64,000 nucleotides of DNA from Calocera cornea HHB12733 (Eukaryota; Basidiomycota; Dacrymycetes; Dacrymycetales; Dacrymycetaceae), in assembly GCA_001632435.1 (NCBI GenBank), contig KV423925.1, positions 1,839-65,838 of the forward strand. The letters run 5' to 3'. Under the pieces are notes generated by a model. The model saw nothing but the letters and a program-made list of their open reading frames with translations. It ran no database searches and was not told where the DNA came from. Of the stretch, positions 34,695-46,160 are shown piece after piece. Both the position numbers and the translations under genes were made by a program. Within the stretch, counting starts at the first letter, position 1. Each line of letters starts with the position of its first letter.

Positions 34695-37600
34695 TTATTT
34701 GGCAGGCGTCCCGCGTGTTGGCGGACCACCACGAGCACGGCTTGCCGCACCACCACGTGCAGCTCCTCCACGAGCTGCACCATTGCTCGTGCCTCCTCGT
34801 CCACGAGCAGGGCCACCCCGTGTGGCCGGCGAATAGGCAGGCGGCTTCGGGGGCTGACCCGTTGACAACGGCATTGCGTCGGGCGGGAGGGGCGGGGGAG
34901 GTACCGCCCCATTCGGCATGGGCTGCATCCAAGGCGGGGCGCCGTACATAGCAGCCCACAGAGGCGGAGCGCCGGGAGCCAATGGTGGTGGATAACCGGG
35001 GAATGGAGGAAGTGATGGATATGCGGGATGGGGCATCATGCCGGGTGGAGGTTGGGGCGGAGCAGGTTGGGGCGGCGGCCGCGGGGCATTGACTGGAGAT
35101 TGGGATGGTCCTTTGCGCTTCTCAAGGGTCGGACTTGTTGTAACACTGACCGTACCAGATGCTGGAGCCGAAGGGGCGATAGCTACAGGAGTTTGGGCAG
35201 GCGAAAGACGACCGTCCTCTACCTTCGGGAGGATAGGCTGAGGCGGTGGTTGAAGAGGTGGAGGCACAGGGGCTTCCGACCCGGTTGTGCTCTTGCCCTT
35301 CTTCTTCTTTGCAGAAGGTACGGGCGCATGTAGAAGGATTTCCCCTTTCGGACCGATCTTCGTCCTGGATGCATTACCCGGATCTTCCGGCACGTATCGC
35401 TTGATATCGGTATTCGGTTTCGTTTCTCCGATGACAGGCTGGGGAAGGATGCCGCCGCCTGGAGACGTGACCATGGCTGTAAGCGTATTGTTTGCAGTCT
35501 GAGAATCTTGAAGGTTTGCTGAGTTCTGGGTTCCATTCTCTGTGACTGATGGCATAGGCAAGAGCTTCGACTTGTAGAAGTTGTGCAGCAGCCCAATCTG
35601 CTTGTCGATCTTGTCCTCGGTGAGGGGAATGTAAGGAGTTGGTTTCGGGTATGGGAGAACTTTCTCGGCTGGTTTGGCCTTCGCAGCAGCAAGAGCAGCA
35701 GCTTTCTTCGACGGTTTGCCGAGCAAGAGCCGCTTCGGAACTGAGAAAGATGTGACGCCTTCTAAACCAAGGTCCCCCAAACCGAGGAAGTCCACACCGA
35801 GAACGTCGCCGAGTCCGCCGCTGTTGATGCATGAGTAAACTGGACCTGGAGAACAATCTTGTAACGTACCCAACAATGTCTTCCTCCTCATCGTAATCGT
35901 CATCGTCAACCTCCTTCGCCGCCTGTTCGCGATATGCTGTCTGCAGTCTCCGAGAGATTTCTTGAAGGCGACCTCCATAACGCTGCACATCATCGCGAAC
36001 ATACCGTTCGAGTTGGTTTACTTCTGTCACACCGTTCTCGAATAGCGTATGAAGGACGATCTCTTCGGCAGGCATGTCGTTAGAGTGAACGTCGAGGAGA
36101 TACCGCATCGTTCGTCCAATATTGCGGATGTATTCGGCTCCAACGGCATTGATGACACCCAGAGCTGTTTTGCTAGTGCCTGTATGATAATGACCCATTA
36201 GCACCTCCAAATGTCTCACGCTGCGTATAACACATGTACTAACCTTCGAAGCCGGCATGCCGCAGCAACAGGTATGAGCTATTTTTTATGGCATCCTCGG
36301 GGTTTAGGTAGTAACCAGGTCGCGGCGGGTCGGCGGGCTGTTCAGGGAGATCTGGCAGCGGCTCCTCCATTACCACATCCTCCTCCCCCCTCTCTTCAGC
36401 CTCCTGTAGGTCGGCCAGCTTCTGCAGCTTGTCCTTGTTCTTGCGAATCTCATATAGCGTCTGTACGTTGGACTCGATAGAGCTTCGTAGTGTTTCCTTG
36501 CGAACCGGTTTCTTCTTCTTCCGTCGTACAAGTGCTCCGTTCCTGCCATCAAGGTCAAGACTAATTAGAGGGGAAGAGACGGTCGGGACGTACAGTTTAG
36601 TCCTCTTCCTTACTGGCATCTCAGCCCCACCCGCGACCCAATCTTCTAGTTCGGGCACACCAGCGACCACCATGTCGGGTTTCATCAACTCTCCAAACCA
36701 GTCCTTCAGCAGCTCGTCCCTTATCCCAACGCCCTTCCCTTTCGGAGCATGCCCATTCTGCAGCTGCCGCTCTTCTCGCTTCTTCTCGACGGCGGCTAAT
36801 GCCTCTGATTGTGCGGTGTCGAACGCCTCCGCTAGAGATCGTTTTCGTCTTCGTTCTGCCGGGGGTTCCGGGGTAGGGTTTGCAGGTTGAAATACGTTCA
36901 TAGCGCCGAAGGGTGTGATGATGGGATATTCGGTTTTCGTCAGGATACCATCGATTGCAGGTCCAGTAGATGGACCGGCTATTGATTGTCCGTTATTCGG
37001 TTCGTTGTCCATTTGCCGTTCGATCTGCAGAAATCGTGCCATGGATTCCGCCGTTCGTCGCGGTAACTGCACCAGCCCATTCTCGTCCTTCTTCGCATTC
37101 TCTAGCTCCGCCTTCGCCGCTGCCTCCTGCTCCGCATTCGCCTCTCCCTGCGCAGCCTCCTTCGCATCCAGAGCGAGCAGGACACTGAGGCTCTGTCCAA
37201 GCCCTCCAGACGCGGCAGCGTTCTTCGTCGTCTGCTCCAGCTTCTTTTCGCGCTCGCGCATCTTTATACGCTCCTTCTCTAGCTGCCGCTCGCGATCTCG
37301 GTCTTTCGCTGACATCTTAGGCTTTACTTTGCCATTCTTGGAAGGCTTGGACACTTCGCCACGATCGTTGATGCGCTCGAGGACGTGGTCCGCTTTCCGC
37401 CTCATTAGCTGCGCTTGTCGTCGTAGAGGATGTGTCTAGATTCGCGTCAGATATCTCACCGGTAAGGATACCGACGCAAAGGCTTACTGGTTCACTATTG
37501 TAAGTGAGGCAGTTGTCCCATATGAGGTTGAGGTCTGCAGCGAACTGGGCCTTGTTCTCGTATACGCGATTCTTGACCTTCTTCAGCATGGTCGACATGT

Positions 37601-38405
37601 CCATCGGGGTTTTGATGTCTACATGCCTCATCGCGTTAGAATACGTAGGGATCCCGTTAGAGGTTAAAGCACGTACAGTCTTCATAGTCGGGCGCCTCGC
37701 TTTTCTTGACGGGGTTGCGGAACGCCACCGCTTCGGGCTACGCGCATGTATGAGGGCAATCCATCGTTTCGACAGCTTTGGTGCTCACCGTAGCCCTCAG
37801 CTCGTTCAACACCCTCTCCAACGTCTCATAGAACACGTCTGCAGCCTTGGTATCCTAGGGGCGCGACAACCAGGGACCCGTCAGCCACCGTTCAGCACGT
37901 CCCGGCAACACCACGCACTCGGTATGATTGAACCTCCGCTAAGATCTCTTTCACGTTGGCTGCCTTGATGCTACTGCCAAGCGAGCCGCTGGTGATGGCG
38001 GATAGCAAGTTCTGTGAACGGGGTACACGCATGTCAGGGACTCGGTCGAGGACCACATCCATTGTGCAGTCGTACCTTCATGATCGCGTCCTCGGAGCGG
38101 CTCGGCGCTCCTCCTGCCGTTTTCCAGGACGTGTCAGGTCGAGATAAAGCAGAAATTAGGGCTGGATGGCACGGATTGGCGATGCTGCCTGGGGTATGGT
38201 GTCCGGTGGTCGGTCCCTGGACAGGCGCTCTTGGGCCAGCGGATTGAGGGCTAGTGGCTGTACCTTGTGGGGTGCTGCTTCCGTAATGTGTCGGCAGCCC
38301 GGAACATTTCTTCGGCAGAATGAGGATGCAACAGATTATTGCATCTGTCACTGACTGGTAAACAATCGGAACTACAGGTACAAATGAAAGTGCGTATGGA
38401 AACAT
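34695..38405 (-). CDS. SPT7: SAGA subunit Spt7-like, bromodomain plus histone fold
   Basis: Nine exons proposed: 38405-38076, 38011-37919, 37854-37789, 37737-37677, 37618-37488, 37435-36594, 36542-36244, 36179-35870, 35820-34695. All internal junctions keep frame; about 1085 residues. Bromodomain at about residues 165-240: [50 protein letters not shown] Bromo-associated histone-fold region follows at about 605-700: [57 protein letters not shown]. Next, acidic [12 protein letters not shown], then the Spt7-like [20 protein letters not shown]. In yeast, Spt7 scaffolds SAGA and pairs with Taf10. The C-terminus is a long Pro-rich region ending in RG/RGG repeats, unusual for Spt7. The first exon start is uncertain; a different short leader is possible. 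Confidence 0.88.
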
Positions 38406-38802
38406 GTTGAGGGGTATGATGCGGAATGGCAGGGTCGGGTACTACAGACATTACAAGACCAATATCAAAGAGGGTGCGCGCTGCGATAGACCAATAGCAA
38501 GGAGTGTGAGCGCTGCTGTAGAGATACACCTGGCAGGAAGATTAAGTAAGACAGTGGAAATGAATGGGTCTCGTGAAAATGCAAGAAGAAATCAACCATA
38601 AAATGACAGAGGGTATGAAATGCAAATGAAGGGGTCTCGTGAAATGCAAGAGAAAAATCAACGTAAAATGACCGGACGTATGAAATGCAAGAAATTAATC
38701 AATACAAGACAATACAATTAGCGAGCGCGTCTCGAAATGCAGGAAATAATGGTACAAACTTAGTACAAAGTAGCGAAAGTCGCAGGAAATGAAACAAGAC
38801 AA
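38406..38802. other. Intergenic, repeat-bearing
   Basis: About 0.4 kb, relatively A-rich, between the Spt7-like gene and the next minus-strand gene; mostly the tandem repeat listed at 38563-38760. Confidence 0.5.
38563..38760 (+). repeat. Diverged tandem repeat, about 65-70 nt unit
   Basis: Units share GGGTCTCGTGAAA.TGCAAG, then ATCAAC.TAAAATGAC and G.GTATGAAATGCAA. Two good copies and a third partial one (GCGCGTCTCGAAATGCAGG). It lies in the gene-free gap upstream of Spt7. Confidence 0.7.
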
Positions 38803-40963
38803 TCAATACAAGCCAGCACCCCACGTGCAGAAAGAGGGGGCTGGCAATTGGGTTCCATCGTTGCGAATGAATCCGATTTCCTGGGGATCGCGAGTGCCGA
38901 CCGCTGAAAGGAGGTCCGGTTCGTACTCGGCGTCGGCTTCGTCCGCGGAATCTGAATCGACCAGAATTGCTTTCTTGCGTGCAGCTACCGATTTGTGTTT
39001 GGAGCCGGTGCTCCGTTCAGCAACATCGATGGCACGGTTACGAGTATGCCTGGTGGGGTCCACTCGGGCTGATCTCTGCACAGCGCGTGCGAGTTCTTGG
39101 GAGAGACGTTGGCGCTGAGGCCGGCTCCGCACTACACGCTGTGGAGGCGGGGAATAGGAAAGATTGAGCGGATCCTCATCATCTATGAGGTGCGTGGGTG
39201 TGCCGAGACTGACGGCCGGAGAGCCATCTCTCGGTGTGGACGTGGTGACTTGACGTCCCGGTCCCTTGGGACGTGGTTTGACCCACACCGGGGGCATCGG
39301 AGAGGAAGGCCGGCGAGACAAGAGTGCACTTGCAGCCTTTTGAATATCGCGCCCCCGTGAATTGTCCCTATCCGTAGGGGGATTCGCGAGGCGAATGGGA
39401 GGTGACGGAAGGCCGTCAACGGTACCCGGAAGGCGCTTGGACCGCATCACCTTGGCTTTGGCGGCGATCCCCGCAAAGGCGGCGGCATGGGCCTGGCGTA
39501 CAATGTCTTCTTCGGCGGATGGCGTTTCAGGTCGACCGGGATCAGCGGAGAGGGAGGAGTCGTCGAGCGATAAACCAGGCGTAGACGCTTCGGCGATGGA
39601 GGTCGCGGGAGTTGAGGCGTCTTGTCCTTGACTGGACGCTCGACCAGTGGAGTTGGCGCGGCGCAATCGAGCATGCTTGAGTTCTTCCAGGAATTTATCC
39701 ATATCGGGTACTGGGACAGCTGCGACCCGCTCAGGGCTCGTCGCGGTTCCTGGTTTTGGCGGTGTTTGCTGAGAAACAGTCAGTGATGGCAGAATCATTG
39801 CCTGGAGTAGACCGACCTTCAACCGCGATCTCGCTTCCACCAGGAAGCTACCAGTAGTCTTCGTCTGCGCGAAAAATGCCTCGTTCTCAAGCTCAGGGTT
39901 GGCGGATTTGGGGGTAGCGCGCAAAGGTTTGACCCAGTCCTTCGGAGGCGGAGCTGGTGGTGGCTGCAGTGGCGCATAGGCATATATGTCGCTGACGGGC
40001 CGTTTGATCGGCTGCCGCGGAGCTTCATCGACTCCAGCTAGCTAATATGGCACTATCAGCATCCAGTTGCCGACATACGTGTGACCTTAAATACCTGCGA
40101 CTTCAGTACAGCGAGTTCCATCTGCAGCTTCTCGATCTTCTCCTTGGTTGTCAGCCCATCTTGCAAGACCCTCTCGGACGCACTATGCGACATTTGCGCA
40201 AGCACATCGGTTGGAGTTAGGGACGATAGCACTTCGGCCACACGAGGGAAACGTGCAGTTGGGGGTTTCTGCTTGAGGGCAACGGACGGGACCGCTATGG
40301 TGCCGCTCGTTGAGGCTTGTAGGTTCGCCGCCACTCCATCTATGGGCAAGAACTTTCCAGCTTTGGACAGACGCCTCCTCTTGGTAGGGGAGGCCGGCTC
40401 GGCCTCAGTGATGGCTGCTAAAGGTTGTGGTACTGGTTCGGGAGTTGGTGAGCGGAACTGTCCAGGTATCTTCCGCGATCGAAAGGCTGTTCTGTCGTCA
40501 ACTGTAGATCGACTGACATTGGTCTGATCAACACACCTTTCCTCCTTATCAACATCAGAGCCTTTTCTTTGCTCATATCTAGACCTTGCGCCCTTCCTCC
40601 TTGTTCCAGGAGTAACGGTCGGAGAGGGCTAGGCCTGGGGCGAGCTATACCCACATCACTTGAGGGTTGTGTCGAGTGAGAAGATGCGCAGGTCGCTGGA
40701 GGTGGCGAGAGCAGCGCCTGGCTTGCACATGAAGTGTTGGGACCCCCTGGTGTGCTTGTCGTCATAGGTGTCGGCTGCCCCGCAGTCTCATCGGCCACGT
40801 GAGGTCCTAGGACCCACGAAGACGGGGACGCGGTCAGGAACACCGACTCTGGGCGGCCACGGCCACCGTTTGCTGCTCCAATATTCGTTGGTGCACCAAA
40901 GGTGCGTGATACAAAGCCGAACAGGCCAGAGAAGAATCCTGAGGACGCTGGCTGCGCCGCCAT
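38803..40963 (-). CDS. Disordered orphan with coiled coil
   Basis: Three exons proposed: 40963-40535, 40457 to about 40093, and one starting near 40043 and ending at 38803 (stop). Starts MAAQPASSGFFSGLFGFVSR, a short hydrophobic, Phe/Gly-containing segment. It continues with a Ser/Pro-rich region, KRRRLSKAGKFLP (basic, nuclear-signal-like), a coiled coil (KEKIEKLQMELAVLKSQ), then RPVSDIYAYAPLQPPP, DWVKPLRATPKSANPELENE, and FLVEARSRLKVGLLQAMILP. It ends in a polar Ser/Pro/Arg region with SDSADEADAEYEPDLLS. Joining by phase is good for both introns, though the first donor is a weak GTGTTG. I do not recognise the family; a nuclear role is suggested only by composition. Confidence 0.65.
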
Positions 40964-41478
40964 GGCTGGTAGTAGTCGAGGTGGTCGTCGGTGGGAAGTA
41001 ATGTCTGGGACAGACGCGTCGAGCGCGCGTTCAACAACTAGCCGGAAGCATACGGAAGATGGGCCAATCGCAGCACAGCCTCTGATCGACAACAATAATA
41101 CTGCGAACATAGGGGCACAACTTATAGTGTTGTTGTGCGCAAGTCCGACTGTCCAGATGGGGACTTCTGCTCGAGAACGATTCGCAATCAGGTATCTCGT
41201 GCATTGTAGCTACTATACTACATATACAGTCAGCATCGTGAGAGGAAGGGAATGGATACATAGGAAGGGTCTGGTCACGGCGGTCCTTATCGTTGCTGAT
41301 CAGCTGGAAAGAGCGCACGGCATCTCGTCTCGAATTGATGACATGTCTAAACATAGAGAGGTGACGTGTGTCGGAGGTGCAAGTCTTGGTTCTTATAGCT
41401 AGTTGCGTCGTGTTGTGGGATCACATACTCATTATGGTTGTGGAGCAAAAGAAGCCGGTAGCCGCACGCCTGTCAAAG
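40964..41478. other. Intergenic
   Basis: About 0.5 kb between two minus-strand genes: promoter of the orphan at 40963 and the 3' end of the hydrolase. No gene seen. Confidence 0.45.
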
Positions 41479-42788
41479 TTATACGCAAATGAGATAGTTG
41501 TCGGCAGGCTGTTGTACATCATCGATCCACTCCGCAACGCGAGTAACAAGCTGGCTCCGCTCCGGCTCCATAAACGAGATGACGCAGAAGTCTACCGTTT
41601 CTGGACTTAACCGGGCTTTTCGATGGCAAGGAAGGGGTGGCTCACCATGCGGTGCACCAGGCGTCTCATCGTAGACGAGACCGCCATTAATAGCACCCTC
41701 CATCCTCGATTTCAGCGTCCTGATTTCGTCCAAGAACACCTCCATTTCACCCGCAGCCAGATAGGTGCGAGGAAACCCACGGAATGAGGGGTGGATCCAT
41801 TTGCACGACGGGGAGATATACCGATTCTCAGGTGACATGCCGCACAGGAATGCGTTCGTAGCGTATGATCCCGGGTCGATCGCGGAGCCAAGAACATCCT
41901 TCTCGACATTCATCTGTCGGGACAACCCGGGCCGTGAATGGGAGCTCGTCAAGTCGCACCATGGCGAAAGGAGGATCAAGCCAGCGAGCGAGAGCCTCTC
42001 TTCCTCGACCAGATACCGTGTGAGGGCAAGGGCCAGATTCCCACCAGCCGAGTCGCCCACAATGAAGATGTTGACGGGATCGAAACCGAGATCGAGTAGA
42101 TAGCGGAAAGAAGTGATGGCATCGATGAGAGCGGTGGGGAAGGGATACGTGGCGGCGTCGGCTGTCATGGAGGAGAGACGGTATTCAACCGCCGCAACCC
42201 GTTGAACGGTACGAGCAAAGTTGCACAGTTGCGATGGAATGAAGCTCGTCATGTCGGACGGATGGGCAGTCCCGATCTACATTGTCCGATCAGCATATTG
42301 GTCACAGCGGTCCAGAGCATATCACTCACCACGTACTTCCCGCCATGGAAGAAAAGGAGGACCCTCTCACCAGGTGCGGCACAATAATTCTGGCGGCCGT
42401 TGTCATCCTGCGGGCCATACCAATACACGCCAACCTTCATCCGCTTCACATCCACCTCCTTCTCCAGTCTGCCAACCTCGCCCGTCAACGGTCCTTCGAG
42501 CTTCTCCGTCCTTGCAAACCCCACATTCCACCTCTTCAGCTCCTCCTCATCCGGCTCGGCATTGAAGTCCCTCGAGCAGAGCTCCTGAAACTTCTGGCTG
42601 AACTCGGAGACCGCCCAGCCGGATAGGCGGAACCCGACCGCTCGTCGCAGGGTCCACGTCGGGTTCTCCCGCCAGGAGGGGATGAGATTGCTGACTATCC
42701 AGTAGGCAAGCAAGACCAGCTTCGCATATGCGAGGGAGGCGACGGCAGCGAGCTTGCGGCCAATAGGGATCGGCTTCGGTCGGTCCAT
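41479..42788 (-). CDS. Alpha/beta hydrolase, fold-3 (HSL-type esterase/lipase)
   Basis: Three exons, 42788-42330, 42276-41646 and 41600-41479; 403 residues. An N-terminal hydrophobic helix (SLAYAKLVLLAYWIVSNLI) may anchor it in a membrane. LLFFHGGKYV is the HGG oxyanion-hole motif. VAAVEYRLS.....YPFPTALIDA and IFIVGDSAGGNLALAL hold the nucleophile Ser. The acid residue is probably in MEVFLDEIRTL, and the catalytic His in GAPHE, which is created by splicing exon 2 to exon 3. Together these give the fold-3 (HSL) layout for hydrolysis of esters, with N-acyl or sterol ester substrates possible. The substrate cannot be inferred. It is divergent from the 63-residue gene at 43566. Confidence 0.9.
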
Positions 42789-43565
42789 TGCTGCGATTGG
42801 GTGCCTTCACAAGAAACTCGTTGTTGTATTATGTGGATTGTCTGGTCACTTTGTTCGGGGACATGATATAGGCAGCAACAGAGACGTGTCGAACTGCGGG
42901 GACCTTTGGCCGACCCGTAAAACCGACGCTGCGGGCGGGCATACCGACAGCGGCGATAGCTGCGCGGGGAACGGATGCGCTGATCGGACTGCTGGGCGAA
43001 AGTCGCTAGAGGAAGCGCAGCCCATGTGAAGAAGAGGGTTTCCACGCGAGATGTTGTGGAAGAGTGTCGGTCGTGTGGGAGCAATCGCCACGAGTCGGAT
43101 CGCCCGTAAGCGAATGCTCGCAGATCAACTCCAGAATACGGGCTGCAGGTTGAGCAGATTGGCGATGACTGACAACTCACAATGGACAGCATGGCCCATA
43201 TCGACCTGACAGACCCTGTAGGAGTGTCGAATGTCAAGACCTCTCCTTCAGCCTCGGAAGATGGAGCTTACCTCGCGCTGGACCATTGCGGCGACCGCAG
43301 ATCGCTATCTCGCCCATGCGCAGTCCAGGTCCATCACCGACAGGGACCCTTTGTAGAGTACCGACCATCAGCCCGAGCGTCGGATAGGGCATTGGATGTT
43401 CTGATGCATCGGCTATTGTTGACTGCGCGTGTGCTCGCCAATAGCCTGTAAGCCACTCGTCTTGTCCCGCAGCTCGCCATACCAACATGCATGGGGTATA
43501 AATGGATCGACGACCGACGTCAACCCTCGCCAACAACACATACACCACATCAAACATCGCACATA
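42789..43565. other. Divergent promoter region
   Basis: About 0.78 kb between the hydrolase (minus) and the small gene (plus). Only weak frames; no repeat or known site seen. ATATAA-like TATA sequence (GTATAAATG) near 43497, about 70 nt before the small gene's ATG. Confidence 0.5.
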
Positions 43566-43813
43566 ATGCCCGAGCAGCAGAAGAATCACTTCGAAGCGCA
43601 CTTCGGGCCCTGGTCCATGAAGGCTAACGTGCCTGTAAGCTCCACTCCAACGCGGCGAGAGGCATGCTGTACTCACCAGAATCGATGCAGGAGGTCCCCC
43701 GCCCACCTCCCATCCCCGTGCCGTTCGCGGTCAATGTCGACACGTCCAAGACGGGCGCGGCGGTTCAGAAGTTCTTGAAGGACTGGGGCATCGACATCCA
43801 GCCGAAGAAATGA
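43566..43813 (+). CDS. 63-residue orphan peptide
   Basis: Two exons, 43566-43634 and 43691-43813, phase 0. It reads MPEQQKNHFEAHFGPWSMK, a Pro-rich hinge (EVPRPPPIPVPFAVNV) and a C-terminal amphipathic helix (AVQKFLKDWGIDIQPKK). No signal peptide or TM. A TATA-like element lies about 70 nt upstream. The second AG (43689-43690) is required; the first at 43677-43678 would shift the frame. I do not recognise it. Short spliced genes like this are easily missed; support is the clean frame, the TATA box and good splice sites. Confidence 0.6.
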
Positions 43814-44155
43814 GTGTCGCTGGAGATCAGTGCCGCGGAGCAGGGGCTGATGAGCTACGGCTAAGTGGATGTTGCCGGTGGGCGTGTCGTGTATGGGAGT
43901 AGGAAGAGCCTGTGGCTTTGAGAATGTATCTGTTCATGTTTGCAATGTCGCCGAGAGGCGGGCGGGTCGGTGAGGATCGTCCTTCTTCCCCGAGGTTCTC
44001 CCCGATTGAGGCCCGCGATATGCTCCACAGAGCTTGATGGCGGAGACTCAGATTGTCGGCACACCCAGAGGATATTGTCAGTGGACCAAAGGGACGATGT
44101 ATATTGTCGCACTCCGCGTCAGATATCGGCAGTCGTTCCGCGCATCGTCCTAGGG
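43814..44155. other. Convergent 3' region
   Basis: About 0.34 kb between two convergent short genes; nothing seen. Confidence 0.4.
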
Positions 44156-44476
44156 CTAGAAGTCCTCGATGCGATAGACCTCATATGCGACCTCTTCATA
44201 CGGATGCTCGATTTTCATCTTCTTCACCGCCTCTCTCGTCTGTCCCTCTCCATCACACTGTATCTCGACCCTGACCTCATCGACGATCTCCTCCTTGCCG
44301 ACCTCGCCGATTGCGGGCTGGGCGCCGTCCGTCGGGATGAACGAGCCTTGCCCGGGACATTGGAAGGCGCAGTGCTTGTAGAGTCCGATCGTGCCCGCGC
44401 CAGTGGAGAATATGGCACGCTTAACGGGCGTGGCGTGTGAAATGGGGACGAAGAAGACGAGCTTGTACCGGGGCAT
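44156..44476 (-). CDS. Stand-alone YqfO/NIF3-insert-like protein (COG3323 type)
   Basis: Intronless, 106 residues. RYKLVFFVPISHATPVKRAI, FSTGAGTIGLYKHCAFQC, GQGSFIPTDGAQPAIG, VGKEEIVDEVRVEIQC, IEHPYEEVAYEVYRIEDF. This is the small ferredoxin-like (CutA/PII-like) domain that sits inside bacterial NIF3/YqfO proteins, or occurs alone. The hallmark ends IG.YKHC and HPYEE.AY.VYR are both intact. The biochemical role of the domain is not established; a trimeric sensor or metal-binding role is often suspected. The start at 44476 follows the family; an upstream in-frame extension is not needed. It is divergent from REX4 with 269 nt between the starts. Confidence 0.88.
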   Translation of the reverse strand: MPRYKLVFFVPISHATPVKRAIFSTGAGTIGLYKHCAFQCPGQGSFIPTDGAQPAIGEVGKEEIVDEVRVEIQCDGEGQTREAVKKMKIEHPYEEVAYEVYRIEDF

Positions 44477-44745
44477 GATGATGAGGTGATTCGGTCGATG
44501 GTGAGAACGAGCAGTCGACGACGAGAGACCATCGCGTAAACTCCGCAAATACCCGTATCACCGATCGGTCATAACGTCATGTGGTCCCTGACACAAAGGG
44601 TCTGCCCTTCATGGTTGCGAAATTTCGTGCACTGGCAACATTCACGGCACATCCCACCGCTCACCGACATCACTCTCGACTGCACACACCAGATACCCAG
44701 ACTACCGACATTGCCCACCGTGCGCACAACTAGGCGCATTGATCA

Positions 44746-46160
44746 ATGGCATCCGTCTCTGGAGAAAAGCCGGCGCGAGCAGCCCTTCCGCCTTCGTCAA
44801 ATTGGGCTGCTCTCAAGAAGGTTCGTCTCTCTGCTGCCTGATCTTTCATCAACTGACGTCCTTTAGTCTATTGGGGTGAACGGAGCACCGAAGGGTATCA
44901 AACGCAAGCGTGATACTATGGAGGCTAGCTCTTCCAGTGCACCTTCTGGGAGTCGACCGAGTGCGAGTGCAAAACTGGCTGAGAACGAGCCCGAGTCGTA
45001 CGTGAACCCGCACTCCTTCCGCCATCAATTGCTGACTTGAGTGAGCAGATTTCCTAGAGGCAACTCCTACGCTCAGATCGCAAAGTCCGCACCCAAGATA
45101 CCCGAGTGAGTTCGTCTCCATGGCGTCAGGACGAGAGCTGACAACCGTGAACAGGCACACGATCACCGAGCCCGAAACGAAGCGATCGAAAACCACGGTG
45201 TCAGAAATGCGTTCTCTCGTGCTCGGCACGCTCAGCAAATCCCAAACTCCGGAGTACGCTATGTTCTCAGGCGTGGTCACTGTTAGACTGATGATATCCC
45301 AGGCAAGGCAAATACATAGCGCTCGACTGCGAGATGGTCGGCGTGGGCCCGAACGGCGAGCAGTCCTCGCTCGCCCGCGTCAGTGTGGTGAACTACCACG
45401 GCGCGGTGCTGCTCGACAAGTTTGTGCGGCAGGTCGAGCGGGTGACGGACTACCGGACGCGGTGGAGCGGGATCAGGCCGAAGGACTTGGAGGGCGCGGA
45501 GGGGTTCAAGGAGGTTCAGGCGGAGGTGGCGAAGTTGATGGAGGGGAGGGTCGTTGTGGGCCACGCGCTGTCGAATGATATGCATGTGCGTACCGTAACC
45601 CCTATGAATGCTCGCCGCTGACGTGCAGTCAGGCAATGCTCCTCTCGCACCCGCATCAATATACCCGCGACACGCAGACCTACACCGAGCTTCGCAAGCT
45701 CGCGAAGACCAAGAAGCCCGGTCTGCGAAAGCTCATCCAGCTCGAGCTCGGCCTCGACATCCAGGCGGGCGAGCACGACTCCGTGACCGATGCACGCGCG
45801 TCCATGGCCCTGTTCCGGCTGCATAAAGATGCGTGGGACCGGTCTCTGCCTGCGTCCCATCATTTGCTGGGGAAGGACCAGAAAGGCAAGCACGCGGGCA
45901 AGGGCAAGGATGCGGAGGGTGCGGATGGCGCGGGTGGTAGGAAGGGTGTCAGCTCTGGCTTGAGTGTCGTCACACACGTGAGGGAGAAGGATGGGGCTGT
46001 TAGCAGGCGGGTATCTGGGAAGATACAGAGGAGGATGGAGGAGGATCGGGGTGGAAGACCCGGGAAAAGCGAGGTGGGGGCGTGGTGGGAGACGCTGGAG
46101 GACGAGGGGCAGAAGAGAGTGGTCAGGGGTAGGAAGGCGAGTCTACGTGTTGCTGCTTGA
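44746..46160 (+). CDS. REX4: RNA exonuclease 4, DEDDh family
   Basis: Six exons: 44746-44820, 44867-44997, 45049-45105, 45155-45253, 45303-45585, 45633-46160; 390 residues, every junction in frame. The N-terminal 120 residues are basic and disordered (GIKRKRDTME). The nuclease domain begins GKYIALDCEMVGVG, with Asp and Glu of motif I. Motif II is VVGHALSNDM. Motif III is HDSVTDARASMALFRLHK, with His and Asp. HPHQYTRDTQTY and KKPGLRKLIQLELGLDIQAG fit the REX4 group, which in yeast trims pre-rRNA (ITS1 processing). The C-terminal tail is Lys/Arg-rich, in line with a nucleolar enzyme. Four short 5' exons encode only the disordered tail. Confidence 0.93.
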
